Below, one piece after another: positions 17,832 to 26,144 of a stretch of 64,000 nucleotides of DNA. The notes below the pieces were generated by a model that saw nothing but the letters and a program-made list of their open reading frames with translations, was not told the DNA's origin and ran no database searches. How positions within the stretch are numbered: position 1 is the first letter of the stretch; the number at the start of each line of letters is the position of its first letter. Source of the DNA: Ornithinibacillus xuwenensis (GTDB lineage: Bacteria > Bacillota > Bacilli > Bacillales > Amphibacillaceae); contig NZ_JBDIML010000003.1 of NCBI RefSeq assembly GCF_039614845.1, positions 558,001-622,000 of the forward strand, given 5' to 3'. A program made the translations under genes and the position numbers.

Positions 17832-18875
17832 ATGGCTAAAAGCACATTAGAAAAAATACATACTAAATTCTCAAAACCAAGCAATCTAGTTATTGCGACG
17901 TTTATATTAGGTGGAGGAACCGTCTTTCTAGTTCTCTCCATTGCATTATCAATTTTGTACGGGGCATCCGATATCAGCTTTCAAACGATTTGGCAAAGCA
18001 TCACGAATTTCGATCCTGCTTCTACTTCCCATCAAATTATTAGAGGTCTACGGATACCTCGAGCTCTTGCAGCAGCTTTAATTGGTGCTGCCCTTGCTAT
18101 CTCTGGTTCTCTTATGCAAGGAATGACTCGAAATCCACTTGCCTCTCCATCTATTATGGGCGTAACCGCTGGCGCAACTTTTATGATGGCAATTGCGTTA
18201 ATTGTCATGCCAGGAGCATCTAATTTTGTCATGATGCTATGGGCATTTGCTGGAGCTGGTATTGGTGTTGCCATCGTATTCGGTGTCGGTTCCATATCCA
18301 AGTCTGGGTTGACTCCAGTTAAGCTCGCCCTTGCTGGTACCGCTGTAACTGCAATACTAAGCTCTTTATCATCTGCCATTGCCATTCATTTTAATGTCGC
18401 AAAGGATATAAGTTTCTGGTATGCGGGCGGGGTATCAAGTGTACAATGGATTCATGTCAAGCTGTTGTGGCCGATTGCACTTATTGGTTTTATCATTGCC
18501 TTTTTATTAGCTAAATCCATTACTGTATTATCCTTAGGAGAAGACGTTGCCAAGAGCCTAGGACATCAAACATTTCTAATCAAAACAGTAGGCACCGTAG
18601 TTGTCTTATTACTCACAGGTGCTGCCATTTCGGTGTCTGGAACAATTGGCTTCATTGGATTAGTTATCCCCCATATTACACGCTTCCTTGTCGGAGTGGA
18701 TTATAGGTGGATTGTGCCGTGCTCTGCGGTACTTGGGGCATTACTACTAGTCATTGCCGATACGGCATCACGAATGATTAATCCGCCATTTGAAACACCA
18801 GTAGGAACTGTAACAGCAATAGTCGGGGTTCCTTTCTTCCTCTATTTGGCACGACGTGAAGGGGGAAAAATGTAA
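17832..18875 (+). CDS. FecCD-family siderophore ABC permease (cluster 1, subunit 1)
   Basis: Inner-membrane half of a ferric-siderophore importer. The 347 aa hold about nine or ten hydrophobic helices and the family motifs LRIPRALAAALIGAALAISGSLMQG, NPLASPSIMGVTAGA, GTIGFIGLVIPHITR and RLLVGVDYR-type ending. The ribosome site AGGAG precedes ATG. Its stop codon overlaps the start of the next permease by one base (TAATG), which indicates translational coupling. No ATPase gene follows, so a shared ATPase (YusV-like in B. subtilis) must be encoded elsewhere. Confidence 0.92.
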   Translation: MAKSTLEKIHTKFSKPSNLVIATFILGGGTVFLVLSIALSILYGASDISFQTIWQSITNFDPASTSHQIIRGLRIPRALAAALIGAALAISGSLMQGMTRNPLASPSIMGVTAGATFMMAIALIVMPGASNFVMMLWAFAGAGIGVAIVFGVGSISKSGLTPVKLALAGTAVTAILSSLSSAIAIHFNVAKDISFWYAGGVSSVQWIHVKLLWPIALIGFIIAFLLAKSITVLSLGEDVAKSLGHQTFLIKTVGTVVVLLLTGAAISVSGTIGFIGLVIPHITRFLVGVDYRWIVPCSAVLGALLLVIADTASRMINPPFETPVGTVTAIVGVPFFLYLARREGGKM

Positions 18876-19891
18876 TGAAAGTGGGCATTAGTCAAACAAA
18901 TAGAACATGGATAGTGGCAATTATATTACTCATTGGAATTATTGGTACGATATTAGTGAATCTAAATCTAGGTGTCATCCGTATTCCGCCACTAGAAGTA
19001 GTAAAGACATTTCTAGGTCACGGAGATGATTATAACAGTATGATACTCATGCAATTTCGATTACCACGTATTGTGATTGCAATTTTAATCGGAGCTGCAA
19101 TGGCTGTATCAGGAGCTATCTTACAAAGTATTACACATAATGAATTAGCTGACCCTGGAATTATCGGAATTAATGCTGGGGCAGGTTTTTCGGTTGTTCT
19201 GTACATTTATTTATTTCAAAACAGTTTGTCCGAATTAACGACAACATCGATTTTCTTTTTACCACTTACTGCTTTAACTGGATCATTGGTTGCCGCTGTC
19301 TTGATTTATCTACTCTCGTGGAAGAACGGTATCTCGCCAATTCGATTGATTTTAGTAGGGATTGGAATTAACAGTGCATTCGCTGCGTTAATCATCATGT
19401 TCCAATTGAAAATGGACCCAACTGACTTTACTCGTGCACAAGTATGGTTGTCTGGAGATATAGCTGGAACAGATTGGACATATGTACTTGCACTACTTCC
19501 GTGGGTATTGATATTCATTCCGTTAGCCCTTTATCAATCCAATGTATTAAATGCATTACAATTAGGCGATGACGTGGCAAAAGGGCTTGGATCACGGGTT
19601 GAATTAAACCGTTTTGGCTTACTCTTCATCGCTGTCGCACTCGCCGGATCAAGTGTAGCTGTTGGTGGTGGAATTGCCTTCGTTGGCCTTGTCACACCCC
19701 ATTTATCCAAAAAGTTAGTAGGTGTTAGTCACTATGCCTTTCTCCCAATCACTGCGTTACTGGGATCATTATTGCTGCTAGTATCCGATACAATTGGGCG
19801 CAATATTCTATCCCCTTCTGAAATTCCAGTTGGGCTTATTGTGTCACTAGTTGGTGGCTGTTATTTCGTCTATTTACTCATGAAAAGCTAG
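18875..19891 (+). CDS. FecCD-family siderophore ABC permease (cluster 1, subunit 2)
   Basis: Second membrane subunit of the same importer, 338 aa. Motifs: FRLPRIVIAILIGAAMAVSGAILQ, NELADPGIIGINAGAG, GGGIAFVGLVTPHLSKKLVG. It overlaps the upstream permease by one base and precedes a flavoprotein gene by 35 bases on the same strand. It is closely similar to the permease at 49331-50359 in the second cluster, whereas its partner resembles the one at 50360-51421, so the two clusters are likely ancient duplicates. Confidence 0.92.
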   Translation: MKVGISQTNRTWIVAIILLIGIIGTILVNLNLGVIRIPPLEVVKTFLGHGDDYNSMILMQFRLPRIVIAILIGAAMAVSGAILQSITHNELADPGIIGINAGAGFSVVLYIYLFQNSLSELTTTSIFFLPLTALTGSLVAAVLIYLLSWKNGISPIRLILVGIGINSAFAALIIMFQLKMDPTDFTRAQVWLSGDIAGTDWTYVLALLPWVLIFIPLALYQSNVLNALQLGDDVAKGLGSRVELNRFGLLFIAVALAGSSVAVGGGIAFVGLVTPHLSKKLVGVSHYAFLPITALLGSLLLLVSDTIGRNILSPSEIPVGLIVSLVGGCYFVYLLMKS

Positions 19892-19926
19892 CTATCGTTA
19901 AACAACACAAAGTAAGGGAGATTCTT

Positions 19927-20922
19927 ATGGGAGAAAATAACGACATATATGATGTCATTATCATCGGTGGCGGTACAACAGGTTTATTTACTGCTTTCTA
20001 TTGTGGCATGCGAAATTTAAAGACAAAACTCATCGAATTTAAATCGGAGTTCGGCGGTAAAGTGAAGCAAATGTTTCCCGACAAGCTCATCTATGATGTT
20101 GGTGGGATCCCACCTATTACGGGAGACGCATTAGTAGAACAAATGAAAGAACAAGCTACCTTGCATCATCCGACTATCATTCAGAATCAATGGATTGAGA
20201 TGATAGCGAAAACGAATGATGGAGTGTTTACATTGACATCATCAGATGGAGCAGTTCATCAAGCTAAAACCGTAATCCTGGCGACTGGAAATGGTAGATT
20301 TGATCCAATAAAACTGAACCTAAATCATATCGAAGCATTTGAAGCAAAAAGCATTCATCATACGATAAGCAACCCACAGCAATTTGCTGGGAAGAAAATT
20401 ATGATAGCTTCCAGTTTTAAAACTGGATTGGAATGGGCGCTTGCTTTAGTGAACATTGCTGAAAAAGTATATTTAGTCAATCGGAAAAATACCTTTCAGA
20501 AAGCTTCGGAGGATGACCTTCAACGTCTTGAAAAATCCTCTATTATGGTAAGAATGGATTGTAATTTACAGGCTCTTCGTGGAGAAGATGGTTGGTTACA
20601 TGAAGTAACGCTGGAATCTGAAAAAGGTGAGGAACAAATTCGGGTTGACCATCTGCTTACTTTTAATGGACTTCAAATGGTCTCCACTCCATTTGAAAGC
20701 TGGGGATTAGATACAGATGGTGGTCGAGTAGCCGTCAATCATCAGATGATGTCCAACATAGAAGGGATATTCGCTGCGGGAGATGCAGCAGCATATCCAG
20801 GAAAAACAATGCTCATCGCTTCTGGTTACGCCGAAGCCCTATCTGCCGTTAACAGTGTAGCGAAATACCTAAATCCCAAAGCACCTGCTCAGGTTTACAG
20901 TACAATCATTTATCGGAAATAA
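19927..20922 (+). CDS. YumC-like FAD oxidoreductase with degenerate NADPH site
   Basis: Related to ferredoxin/flavodoxin-NADP+ reductase type 2 (B. subtilis YumC), 331 aa. The FAD-binding N-terminus is intact (DVIIIGGGTTGLFTAFYCGMR, and GIFAAGDAA near the C-terminus). The internal NADPH-binding loop, normally GGGDSAVDWA, reads ASSFKTGLEWA here, and the following Arg motif for the 2'-phosphate (HRRDKFRAHE) reads NRKNTFQKASE. NADPH binding may therefore be lost or changed. Its place as the last gene of a Fur-type siderophore operon suggests a role in reductive iron release from the siderophore; that is inference. Confidence 0.8.
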   Translation: MGENNDIYDVIIIGGGTTGLFTAFYCGMRNLKTKLIEFKSEFGGKVKQMFPDKLIYDVGGIPPITGDALVEQMKEQATLHHPTIIQNQWIEMIAKTNDGVFTLTSSDGAVHQAKTVILATGNGRFDPIKLNLNHIEAFEAKSIHHTISNPQQFAGKKIMIASSFKTGLEWALALVNIAEKVYLVNRKNTFQKASEDDLQRLEKSSIMVRMDCNLQALRGEDGWLHEVTLESEKGEEQIRVDHLLTFNGLQMVSTPFESWGLDTDGGRVAVNHQMMSNIEGIFAAGDAAAYPGKTMLIASGYAEALSAVNSVAKYLNPKAPAQVYSTIIYRK

Positions 20923-20948
20923 TCATAGGATTACTAGAAATGTAAAAC

Positions 20949-20990
20949 ACCCCAAATGCTAGTGTGAAGGCCTAACTTTTGGGGTATTTT
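20949..20990 (+). terminator. Terminator of siderophore operon 1
   Basis: ACCCCAAA pairs with TTTTGGGGT across a 20-base loop and is followed by ATTTTGATT. It starts 27 bases after the stop of the flavoprotein gene. Confidence 0.75.
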
Positions 20991-21045
20991 GATTCAACAA
21001 GGTTACATTATTTTACTGTTCAAATAGAATGCTGTTAACGATCTA

Positions 21046-21783
21046 TTATTGTGCTGTATAGCCACCATCCACAACAAGAGAGTTACCAGTCATGAAGCTA
21101 GAATCATCACTTGCTAAGAATAGTACGGCTTTTGCCATTTCTTCTGGTTGACCTAGTCGTTTCATTGGTGTTGCATTCGTTAGGAAACCTCTATCTGTTT
21201 CACCAAGAATTGGCGTTTCGATAAATCCAGGGCATAGTGCATTAACACGAATATTGCGTTCTGCATACTCCAAGCCAAGAGAACGAGTTAAATTAACAAC
21301 GCCACCTTTTGCTGCATTATAGGCTGCACTTCCTGGTGACCCTACCCAGCCATACATAGAAGCTGTATTAACGATGACACCACTACCAGCTTTCAAGAAT
21401 TCTTTAATAGCAGCTTGTGCAACTAAGAATACGCCATCTAAATCAACTTCCACCGTTTTTCTCCATTCAGCATAAGTTAATTCCTCTGTTGGCTTAACTG
21501 CTCCAATTCCAGCGTTATTAAATAGAACGTCCACCTTACCAAAAGTAGATAAAGTAGTATCAAATATATTTTTTACATCTGCTTCAATTGTTACATCTGC
21601 TTTAACAAAAATAGCTTCTGCACCTTGCGATTTTAATTCTTCTTCAAAAGCGACACCTGTTTTTTCATTCATATCTACTAGTACTAATTTTGCCCCTTCA
21701 GAAGCAAATAATCGTGCTGTGGCAGCACCAATTCCAGAGACTCCACCAGTGATTACTGCTACTTTATCCTGTAGTTTTCCCAT
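21046..21783 (-). CDS. SDR-family NAD(P)-dependent dehydrogenase
   Basis: Classical short-chain dehydrogenase, 245 aa. Cofactor motif TGGVSGIGAATAR near the N-terminus, LVLVDMN with an acidic residue at the end of the second strand (favours NAD+ over NADP+), NNAG, the catalytic Ser in NTASMYGWVGSPGSAAYNAAKGG with Y-x-x-x-K, and the C-terminal GNSLVVDGGYT. All catalytic residues are present. It has a strong ribosome site (AGGAGG) and is divergent from a TetR gene, which probably controls it. The substrate is unknown (3-oxoacyl, glucose or secondary-alcohol type are all possible). Confidence 0.92.
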   Translation of the reverse strand: MGKLQDKVAVITGGVSGIGAATARLFASEGAKLVLVDMNEKTGVAFEEELKSQGAEAIFVKADVTIEADVKNIFDTTLSTFGKVDVLFNNAGIGAVKPTEELTYAEWRKTVEVDLDGVFLVAQAAIKEFLKAGSGVIVNTASMYGWVGSPGSAAYNAAKGGVVNLTRSLGLEYAERNIRVNALCPGFIETPILGETDRGFLTNATPMKRLGQPEEMAKAVLFLASDDSSFMTGNSLVVDGGYTAQ

Positions 21784-21890
21784 TGTCGAATCCTCCTGTA
21801 TAATGTAATGAACAGCTAATAATTGAAACTGTTTACACTTTTATTGTAGTATTTTGCTTTTTGTAACCCAACCATCAATACTATTTATCG

Positions 21891-21907
21891 TGTCTATTAA
21901 ATAGACA
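21891..21907. promoter_or_regulatory. Palindrome in the SDR/TetR divergent promoter
   Basis: TGTCTAT-TAA-ATAGACA, a perfect 7-bp inverted repeat with a 3-base centre, lies between the divergent SDR and TetR genes, 49 bases before the TetR start. A candidate operator for the TetR protein. Confidence 0.55.
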
Positions 21908-21955
21908 TTACATACAAAAGTGTCTTCTTATTCTAAATTTCTAGGAGGTACCATC

Positions 21956-22555
21956 ATGTCTGAATACCTATCAACTCCAAGAAAAAATCGAACAAAAGAA
22001 CATTTCCAACTAGCACTTATTGACCTAATCAAAGAAAAAGGGTTCCAGTCTGTAACCGTAAAAGATACTGTGAACTATTCCAAATACAACCGAAGCACCT
22101 TCTATACCCATTATCAGGATAAATTTGATTTAGCGGAGGACCTTCTTTGTACCATGCTTGATGGGCTAGTGGAGTCTGTTGGGAAATCATATCACTCGAA
22201 ACAAAAGGTTAATACGGATTATCTAACGGCAAGGTCATTTCGCATTATTTCCTATATTTTTGAAAATCGTAACTTTTTCGAGTTGATTAACTACCAAGAT
22301 ACCATTCCTGAATTGCATACTAGATTTCCGAATACCATCCTAAAAATCTATCAGGAAAAATTTCAATTTGAAACGATAGATAACTTACCCGTGGATATGG
22401 GATACTTCAAGCGTTACACTGCATATGGATTTTATGGTCTTTTATCTAACTGGATTAATACAGGGTTTAAAGCTTCACAAGAGGAATTTATTGAGGAGGT
22501 AATTCGATTATCACGGACTCATATTGCTTCGGTAAGGTTTATTGGTGAGAGTTAA
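21956..22555 (+). CDS. TetR/AcrR-family transcriptional regulator
   Basis: A 199-aa regulator with an N-terminal HTH (FQLALIDLIKEKGFQSVTVKD, then YSKYNRSTFYTHYQDKFDLAEDLL) and a helical C-terminal domain of the TetR_C DUF-type found in DhaS-like regulators (IISYIFENRNFFELIN, GFYGLLSNWINTGF). The ATG at 21956 follows AGGAGG by seven bases. It is divergent from the SDR gene with a perfect palindrome in between, which suggests control of both genes. Confidence 0.88.
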   Translation: MSEYLSTPRKNRTKEHFQLALIDLIKEKGFQSVTVKDTVNYSKYNRSTFYTHYQDKFDLAEDLLCTMLDGLVESVGKSYHSKQKVNTDYLTARSFRIISYIFENRNFFELINYQDTIPELHTRFPNTILKIYQEKFQFETIDNLPVDMGYFKRYTAYGFYGLLSNWINTGFKASQEEFIEEVIRLSRTHIASVRFIGES

Positions 22556-22596
22556 TGTATTGTATAGATTTTTTACAGAATAATAGCAATAAAAAA

Positions 22597-22613
22597 ACCC
22601 GCTTTCTGCGGGT
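22597..22613 (-). terminator. Terminator after the glutaredoxin gene
   Basis: ACCCGC-AGAAA-GCGGGT on the minus strand followed by TTTTTTTATT. It closes the sulfur-related minus-strand operon ending with the glutaredoxin-like gene, about 100 bases past its stop. Confidence 0.85.
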
Positions 22614-22714
22614 GTATGATCAGTATTTTTCTGATTAATAAACTATAATCATCGATAACTTCAGCATATGAAAGCTCCAAGAGAAGCTATCATTTATCTC
22701 AAATGCTGTCATGA

Positions 22715-22960
22715 TTAATTAGCCTTCGTATTTAATACCTCTATCATTCGAACTGGATCAAATCCGAAAATCCATTCATCTCTTACATTTATCTGCGGAA
22801 CAGATAATTTTCGTGTTTTGGCAATTAACTTAATCATTGCCAATGGATTTAAATCTACGTTTACTTCTTTATAGTCAGCATTCATATTCGTTAAGAACTC
22901 CCTAACCATGTTACATACTGGGCACATCGTTGTTGTGTATAGTGTTATTTCGTTATTCAA
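22715..22960 (-). CDS. Glutaredoxin-like thiol oxidoreductase
   Basis: An 81-aa thioredoxin-fold protein with the redox motif TTTMCPVCNMVREFL near the N-terminus, cis-Pro region KLSVPQINV and a C-terminal helix. The C-P-V-C site can reduce disulfides or persulfides. The TTG start is chosen because an adjacent ATG runs into a stop after two codons and GAGG lies ten bases upstream. It is the last gene of the rhodanese/DUF302 series, so a role in persulfide reduction is likely but inferred. Confidence 0.85.
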   Translation of the reverse strand: MNNEITLYTTTMCPVCNMVREFLTNMNADYKEVNVDLNPLAMIKLIAKTRKLSVPQINVRDEWIFGFDPVRMIEVLNTKAN

Positions 22961-23047
22961 TTCATAAAAACCTCTAATCTATTGATTTAAGTAAAGGAAG
23001 GAACAAGTTCTACGCAATAGCTAAGGAAACTTATGTTGACCCTTTAA

Positions 23048-23434
23048 TTATTTGCTCTTATCTATACAAGCAATTAATCTTTTTTCAATATCCGTAGCAA
23101 CCTCTTGTATAGACTCATCTTCAACCATTTGAATAAGAGCACTTGGCTTTGGCATTCCAATTTTTGTTTTTCTTTGGCTATCCTGATACACAACAATCTT
23201 ACAAGGAAGAAAATAGCCAATCAACTGGTTTGCTGTTAATACGTTTAGTGCCTCTTGCGGATTACAGACCTCTAATATTGTAAAAGGATGTTCTAAATCA
23301 AAGCCTTTATGTTGTAATGTTTCTTTCACATTAAACTGCCACTGTACTCCAAACTTTTCTTCCTTTAAATTCGCTTCCAGTGATTTTATCGCTTCATCAA
23401 TTGTTTTGGCTGTCTCAACCGTATAGTGAAACAT
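23048..23434 (-). CDS. DUF302 domain protein
   Basis: A 128-aa cytosolic protein with the DUF302 pattern: MFHYTVETAKTIDEAIKSLE at the start, LEVCNPQEALNVL and LPCKIVVYQD in the middle, both carrying conserved Cys residues. The start at 23434 is chosen because AAGGAG lies nine bases upstream; longer starts overlap that site. It lies six bases from the neighbouring rhodanese on the same strand, so it is part of the same operon. The family is frequently found near sulfur-metabolism genes, but its activity is unknown. Confidence 0.8.
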   Translation of the reverse strand: MFHYTVETAKTIDEAIKSLEANLKEEKFGVQWQFNVKETLQHKGFDLEHPFTILEVCNPQEALNVLTANQLIGYFLPCKIVVYQDSQRKTKIGMPKPSALIQMVEDESIQEVATDIEKRLIACIDKSK

Positions 23435-23460
23435 GTAATCCATCTCCTTAAGCATGTTAG

Positions 23461-23760
23461 TTATTCGCTAGTACTAGTCCAAGCATTCATACCACCTATC
23501 ATGTCCTCTACCTGATACCCTAATGCTTCAAGAATGCCACAGGCAGCTTTACTACGATTACCAGATTGGCACGTAATAATATAGTTATTTGCTTTGTCTA
23601 GCTCATGCTTACGTAATGCTAATTGCCCTAGTGGGATATGCTTCGCTCCAGGGATTTTACCTGTTGCTACTTCACTACGCTCACGAACATCAATAACGAT
23701 TACTTCTTCACCATTCTGAAGACGTTTTACAACTTCTTCAGGTGATACTTGCTTTGCCAT
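23461..23760 (-). CDS. Single-domain rhodanese (sulfurtransferase)
   Basis: Transfers sulfane sulfur through a cysteine persulfide. The 99-aa protein covers one rhodanese domain: IVIDVRERSEVATGKIPGAKHIPLGQ and the active-site loop CQSGNRS with Cys64. A good ribosome site (AAGGGAG) precedes ATG. It is the third of three consecutive rhodanese genes on the minus strand, 16 bases after the membrane-anchored one, and probably belongs to the operon started behind the CstR-type operator at 24500-24517. Confidence 0.92.
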   Translation of the reverse strand: MAKQVSPEEVVKRLQNGEEVIVIDVRERSEVATGKIPGAKHIPLGQLALRKHELDKANNYIITCQSGNRSKAACGILEALGYQVEDMIGGMNAWTSTSE

Positions 23761-23775
23761 AATTGACTCCCTTTC

Positions 23776-24135
23776 TTAAATCCAAGCACTCATACCGCCT
23801 CTTACATTGGATATCTTTTGAAATCCTTGTTTTTTAAGCATTTTAGCAGCTTTGGCACTTCTCATACCACTTTGGCAAATCACAACGATTTCCTTTTCCT
23901 TCTCTAAGTTACCTACCTTACTAGCTAGATTTGACAGGGGAATATTTTTAAAAGGCTTGCGGTGATTAGCTTTATACTCACCAGGTGTACGGACATCAAT
24001 AAATTGTACTTGGTTATCCTTGAACTTATCTTTTGCCTCTTGAACACTTATATTCGTAATGCCTTTAACTGGCATAAAGCGATTTACTAAAAATGCGATG
24101 ATTATAATTAATAGAATCCACTCGATTGTATCCAT
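23776..24135 (-). CDS. Membrane-anchored rhodanese
   Basis: A 119-aa protein with an N-terminal transmembrane helix (WILLIIIIAFLVNRF, residues 6-20) followed by a rhodanese domain: VQFIDVRTPGEYKANHRKPFKNIPL and active-site loop CQSGMRS with Cys87. The catalytic loop is intact. The anchor places the sulfurtransferase at the membrane, most likely with the domain in the cytosol. Middle gene of the three-rhodanese operon. Confidence 0.9.
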   Translation of the reverse strand: MDTIEWILLIIIIAFLVNRFMPVKGITNISVQEAKDKFKDNQVQFIDVRTPGEYKANHRKPFKNIPLSNLASKVGNLEKEKEIVVICQSGMRSAKAAKMLKKQGFQKISNVRGGMSAWI

Positions 24136-24183
24136 TTTATTACTCCTATGTTGTTAAAATTTTTTGGAAGAGATAAGAAGAAA

Positions 24184-24480
24184 TCACTCCATATCTCCTT
24201 CCCACTCAAGCATTCCGCCTACCATATTGGTTACATGAAATCCATTTTGAATCAGGAATTGACATGCATTCCCACTTCTACCTCCTGAACGACATACCAT
24301 ATAGTAATGCTCCTCTTTATCTAATTCTTCTACACGATTAGGAACTTGCCCTAGTGGAATGTGCTTTGCACCAGGAATTTTTCCCATTGCCACTTCTTCA
24401 TCTTCTCTGACATCAACGATATTTAGTTTTTCACCTGCTAATAATTTTTGTTCTAGTTCTTTTGCTGGGATTTCTCTCAT
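24184..24480 (-). CDS. Single-domain rhodanese (sulfurtransferase)
   Basis: A 98-aa rhodanese: LNIVDVREDEEVAMGKIPGAKHIPLGQ and the active-site loop CRSGGRS with Cys63. First gene of the rhodanese series; GGAGG precedes the ATG and a CstR-type palindrome lies 20-37 bases upstream of the start, so it opens a persulfide-induced operon. The decayed gene at 38142-38441 is its paralogue at the head of the second yrk cluster. Confidence 0.92.
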   Translation of the reverse strand: MREIPAKELEQKLLAGEKLNIVDVREDEEVAMGKIPGAKHIPLGQVPNRVEELDKEEHYYMVCRSGGRSGNACQFLIQNGFHVTNMVGGMLEWEGDME

Positions 24481-24499
24481 AGCATTTCCTCCAAATTCA

Positions 24500-24517
24500 T
24501 ATACCCATTAGGGTATA
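24500..24517. promoter_or_regulatory. cstR operator: CstR-type operator, rhodanese operon
   Basis: TATACCC-ATTA-GGGTATA is a perfect 7-bp inverted repeat with a 4-base centre, of the kind bound by CstR/CsoR-family proteins (A/T plus C-tract, G-tract plus A/T). It lies just ahead of the ribosome site of the rhodanese at 24184-24480. Confidence 0.8.
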
Positions 24518-24571
24518 ATTTTCTTAAAAAGAAAAGTCCATCAACTCTTCCTTCTACCTGAATTGCTGAAC

Positions 24572-24832
24572 TTATCTACTTTTAACGAGTAATTCTACTG
24601 CTTCTTTCACTACTTGTTGGGTGCTTTCTCCATTTGCAATATTTTCGCGAACACATTGCTCTAAGTTCATACTTACAATCAATCCAACCGTACGGTCTAT
24701 TGCACTTCTTGAAGCAGATAATTGCGTAATGACCTCTTTACAGTCCTGGCCTTTCTCAATCATACTTAAAACACCCTTGATTTGGCCTTCAATTCGCTTT
24801 AGTCGATTGACAACTGATTTATCATATTCCAT
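24572..24832 (-). CDS. cstR: CstR-type persulfide-sensing repressor (CsoR family)
   Basis: All-helical DNA-binding tetramer of the CsoR/RcnR/CstR family, 86 aa. From the chosen ATG (AAGGAG eight bases upstream) the two conserved cysteines fall at 31 (KGQDCKEVI) and 60 (NLEQCVREN), the positions used by Staphylococcus aureus CstR. The copper-ligand His of true CsoR just before the second Cys is Asn here (SMNLEQC), so the protein should sense persulfides, not Cu(I). It overlaps or abuts the upstream membrane rhodanese-like gene. It probably represses every ATACCC/GGGTAT site in this island; B. subtilis counterpart near yrkE is YrkD. Confidence 0.9.
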   Translation of the reverse strand: MEYDKSVVNRLKRIEGQIKGVLSMIEKGQDCKEVITQLSASRSAIDRTVGLIVSMNLEQCVRENIANGESTQQVVKEAVELLVKSR

Positions 24833-24837
24833 TACTA

Positions 24838-25188
24838 TCACTCCTTATTTCCACAAGAACAATTACTTAGCTGGTAACTGTCTACTTGATATCCCTTGCT
24901 TACTAAATACCTTACTCCTAAATTAAGCTCTAGACGATCATTTGCAATCACATGTAGTTTTCGATTTGGGATTTCTTGAATAAATCGCTTTAAATATGCA
25001 TAAGGAATACGTAAATCACTTGGATGATTACCCATCCCAATATTATAGTCCCTTATATCTACTACGACTGTGCTTGTCTTATCATGACCTGTTTTTTTAC
25101 AAGGAATACCCACCAAAGGAAAATATCTTCTATATAACATTATACATAAAAGCAAGCCAACAACAATTACAATGAAATAGGTACTCAT
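24838..25188 (-). CDS. Membrane-anchored rhodanese-like protein without catalytic Cys
   Basis: A 116-aa protein with an N-terminal membrane helix (YFIVIVVGLLLCIML) and a domain that follows the rhodanese layout: STVVVDIRDYNIG, IPYAYLKRFIQ, then VIANDRLELNLGVRYLVSKGYQV, where the catalytic loop C-x-x-G-x-R is replaced by a Cys-free ANDRLEL. Two cysteines instead occur at the extreme C-terminus (NCSCGNKE) and one after the helix (GIPCKK). It cannot act as a normal rhodanese; a sulfur-binding or scaffold role is possible. It is co-transcribed with cstR, behind its own CstR-type operator. The start at 25188 follows AGGTGGTG. Confidence 0.75.
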   Translation of the reverse strand: MSTYFIVIVVGLLLCIMLYRRYFPLVGIPCKKTGHDKTSTVVVDIRDYNIGMGNHPSDLRIPYAYLKRFIQEIPNRKLHVIANDRLELNLGVRYLVSKGYQVDSYQLSNCSCGNKE

Positions 25189-25224
25189 ATTCACCACCTA
25201 TTATAAAAAGAATACACTCATCAT

Positions 25225-25240
25225 ATACCCATAAGGGTAT
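25225..25240. promoter_or_regulatory. cstR operator: CstR-type operator, cstR operon
   Basis: ATACCC-ATAA-GGGTAT, perfect 6-bp arms and 4-base centre, 37 bases upstream of the first gene of the cstR operon. It implies autoregulation by CstR. Confidence 0.8.
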
Positions 25241-25300
25241 TTTGTCAAGTCTCGATAAGTCCTACTTCTGTGTCTTCGACATATCGTATCGATATTTATA

Positions 25301-26080
25301 TTACATTAAAATATCATACCAAATCTTAACTGCAGTTCCCGCAATCATGAATGCTAGGATAACTTGCAGAACGCTGGTATTTATTTTTTTGCCAGCTTTT
25401 GCCCCCATTGGTGCTGCAAGTAAGCTTGCCACAATCATAATAATCGCTGGCCAATAATCTACTTGTCCCGTCACAAGTTTACCAAAGCTACTTCCGATGG
25501 AGGAAATAAACGTAACGGCAAGGCTAGTTGCAATCGTCATTCGTGTTGGAATGTGTAGAACAGTTAGCATGATTGGTACAAGTAGAAATCCGCCTGCTGC
25601 ACCAACAATCCCAGATGCTATTCCTATTAATAAAGCTAAGATTACTGCCAAAGGCTTATGAAAAGTCACTTCTTGTAGTGGCATATCATCTACTTGTTTC
25701 TTTGGTATGAACATCATTACAGCAGCAATTAATGCAAGAATACCGTACACCACATTTACTGCTTGTTCTGATAAGGAGCTGGATCCATAGCTACCAATTA
25801 AGCTTCCGATTAATATGGCTCCCCCCATATAAATAATGAGTTGCTTGTTTAAATATCCCCCTTTTCGATAAGCCCACACCCCAGCAATAGAAGCAAACAA
25901 TACTTGTACTGCACTTATTCCGGACACTTCATGGGCTGTAAATGCTACTAGACCAAATAAAGGAGGAATATATAATAGCATCGGATATTTTATTATGGAA
26001 CCTCCAACACCTAACATTCCAGATAAAAATGAACCAATAAATCCAATTGCAAATACGACTATAATAAAAGTTAAATCCAT
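25301..26080 (-). CDS. yrkJ: TauE/SafE-family sulfite/sulfur-anion exporter
   Basis: Polytopic membrane protein (259 aa, about eight helices) of the TauE/SafE family, thought to export sulfite or related anions. Motifs: GFIGSFLSGMLGVGGSIIKYPMLLY at the N-terminus and its inverted copy GIASGIVGAAGGFLLVPIML in the second half, each with the conserved Gly-rich loop. Last gene of the yrkF-E-H-I-J series, 64 bases after the TusA gene. A near-identical copy is at 35171-35953. Export of sulfite made by the YrkH dioxygenase fits the context, by inference. Confidence 0.9.
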   Translation of the reverse strand: MDLTFIIVVFAIGFIGSFLSGMLGVGGSIIKYPMLLYIPPLFGLVAFTAHEVSGISAVQVLFASIAGVWAYRKGGYLNKQLIIYMGGAILIGSLIGSYGSSSLSEQAVNVVYGILALIAAVMMFIPKKQVDDMPLQEVTFHKPLAVILALLIGIASGIVGAAGGFLLVPIMLTVLHIPTRMTIATSLAVTFISSIGSSFGKLVTGQVDYWPAIIMIVASLLAAPMGAKAGKKINTSVLQVILAFMIAGTAVKIWYDILM

Positions 26081-26144
26081 TGCTGAACCTTCTTTCTAAA
26101 AGTGGAAAAGCGAGTAGTTGTTGCTACTCGCTATTTACTTTTCA

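Noticed and set aside
17648..17941. 97-codon minus-strand frame across the siderophore promoter
   Set aside because: It runs through the Fur-box-like site and overlaps the permease start; composition is that of a shadow frame.
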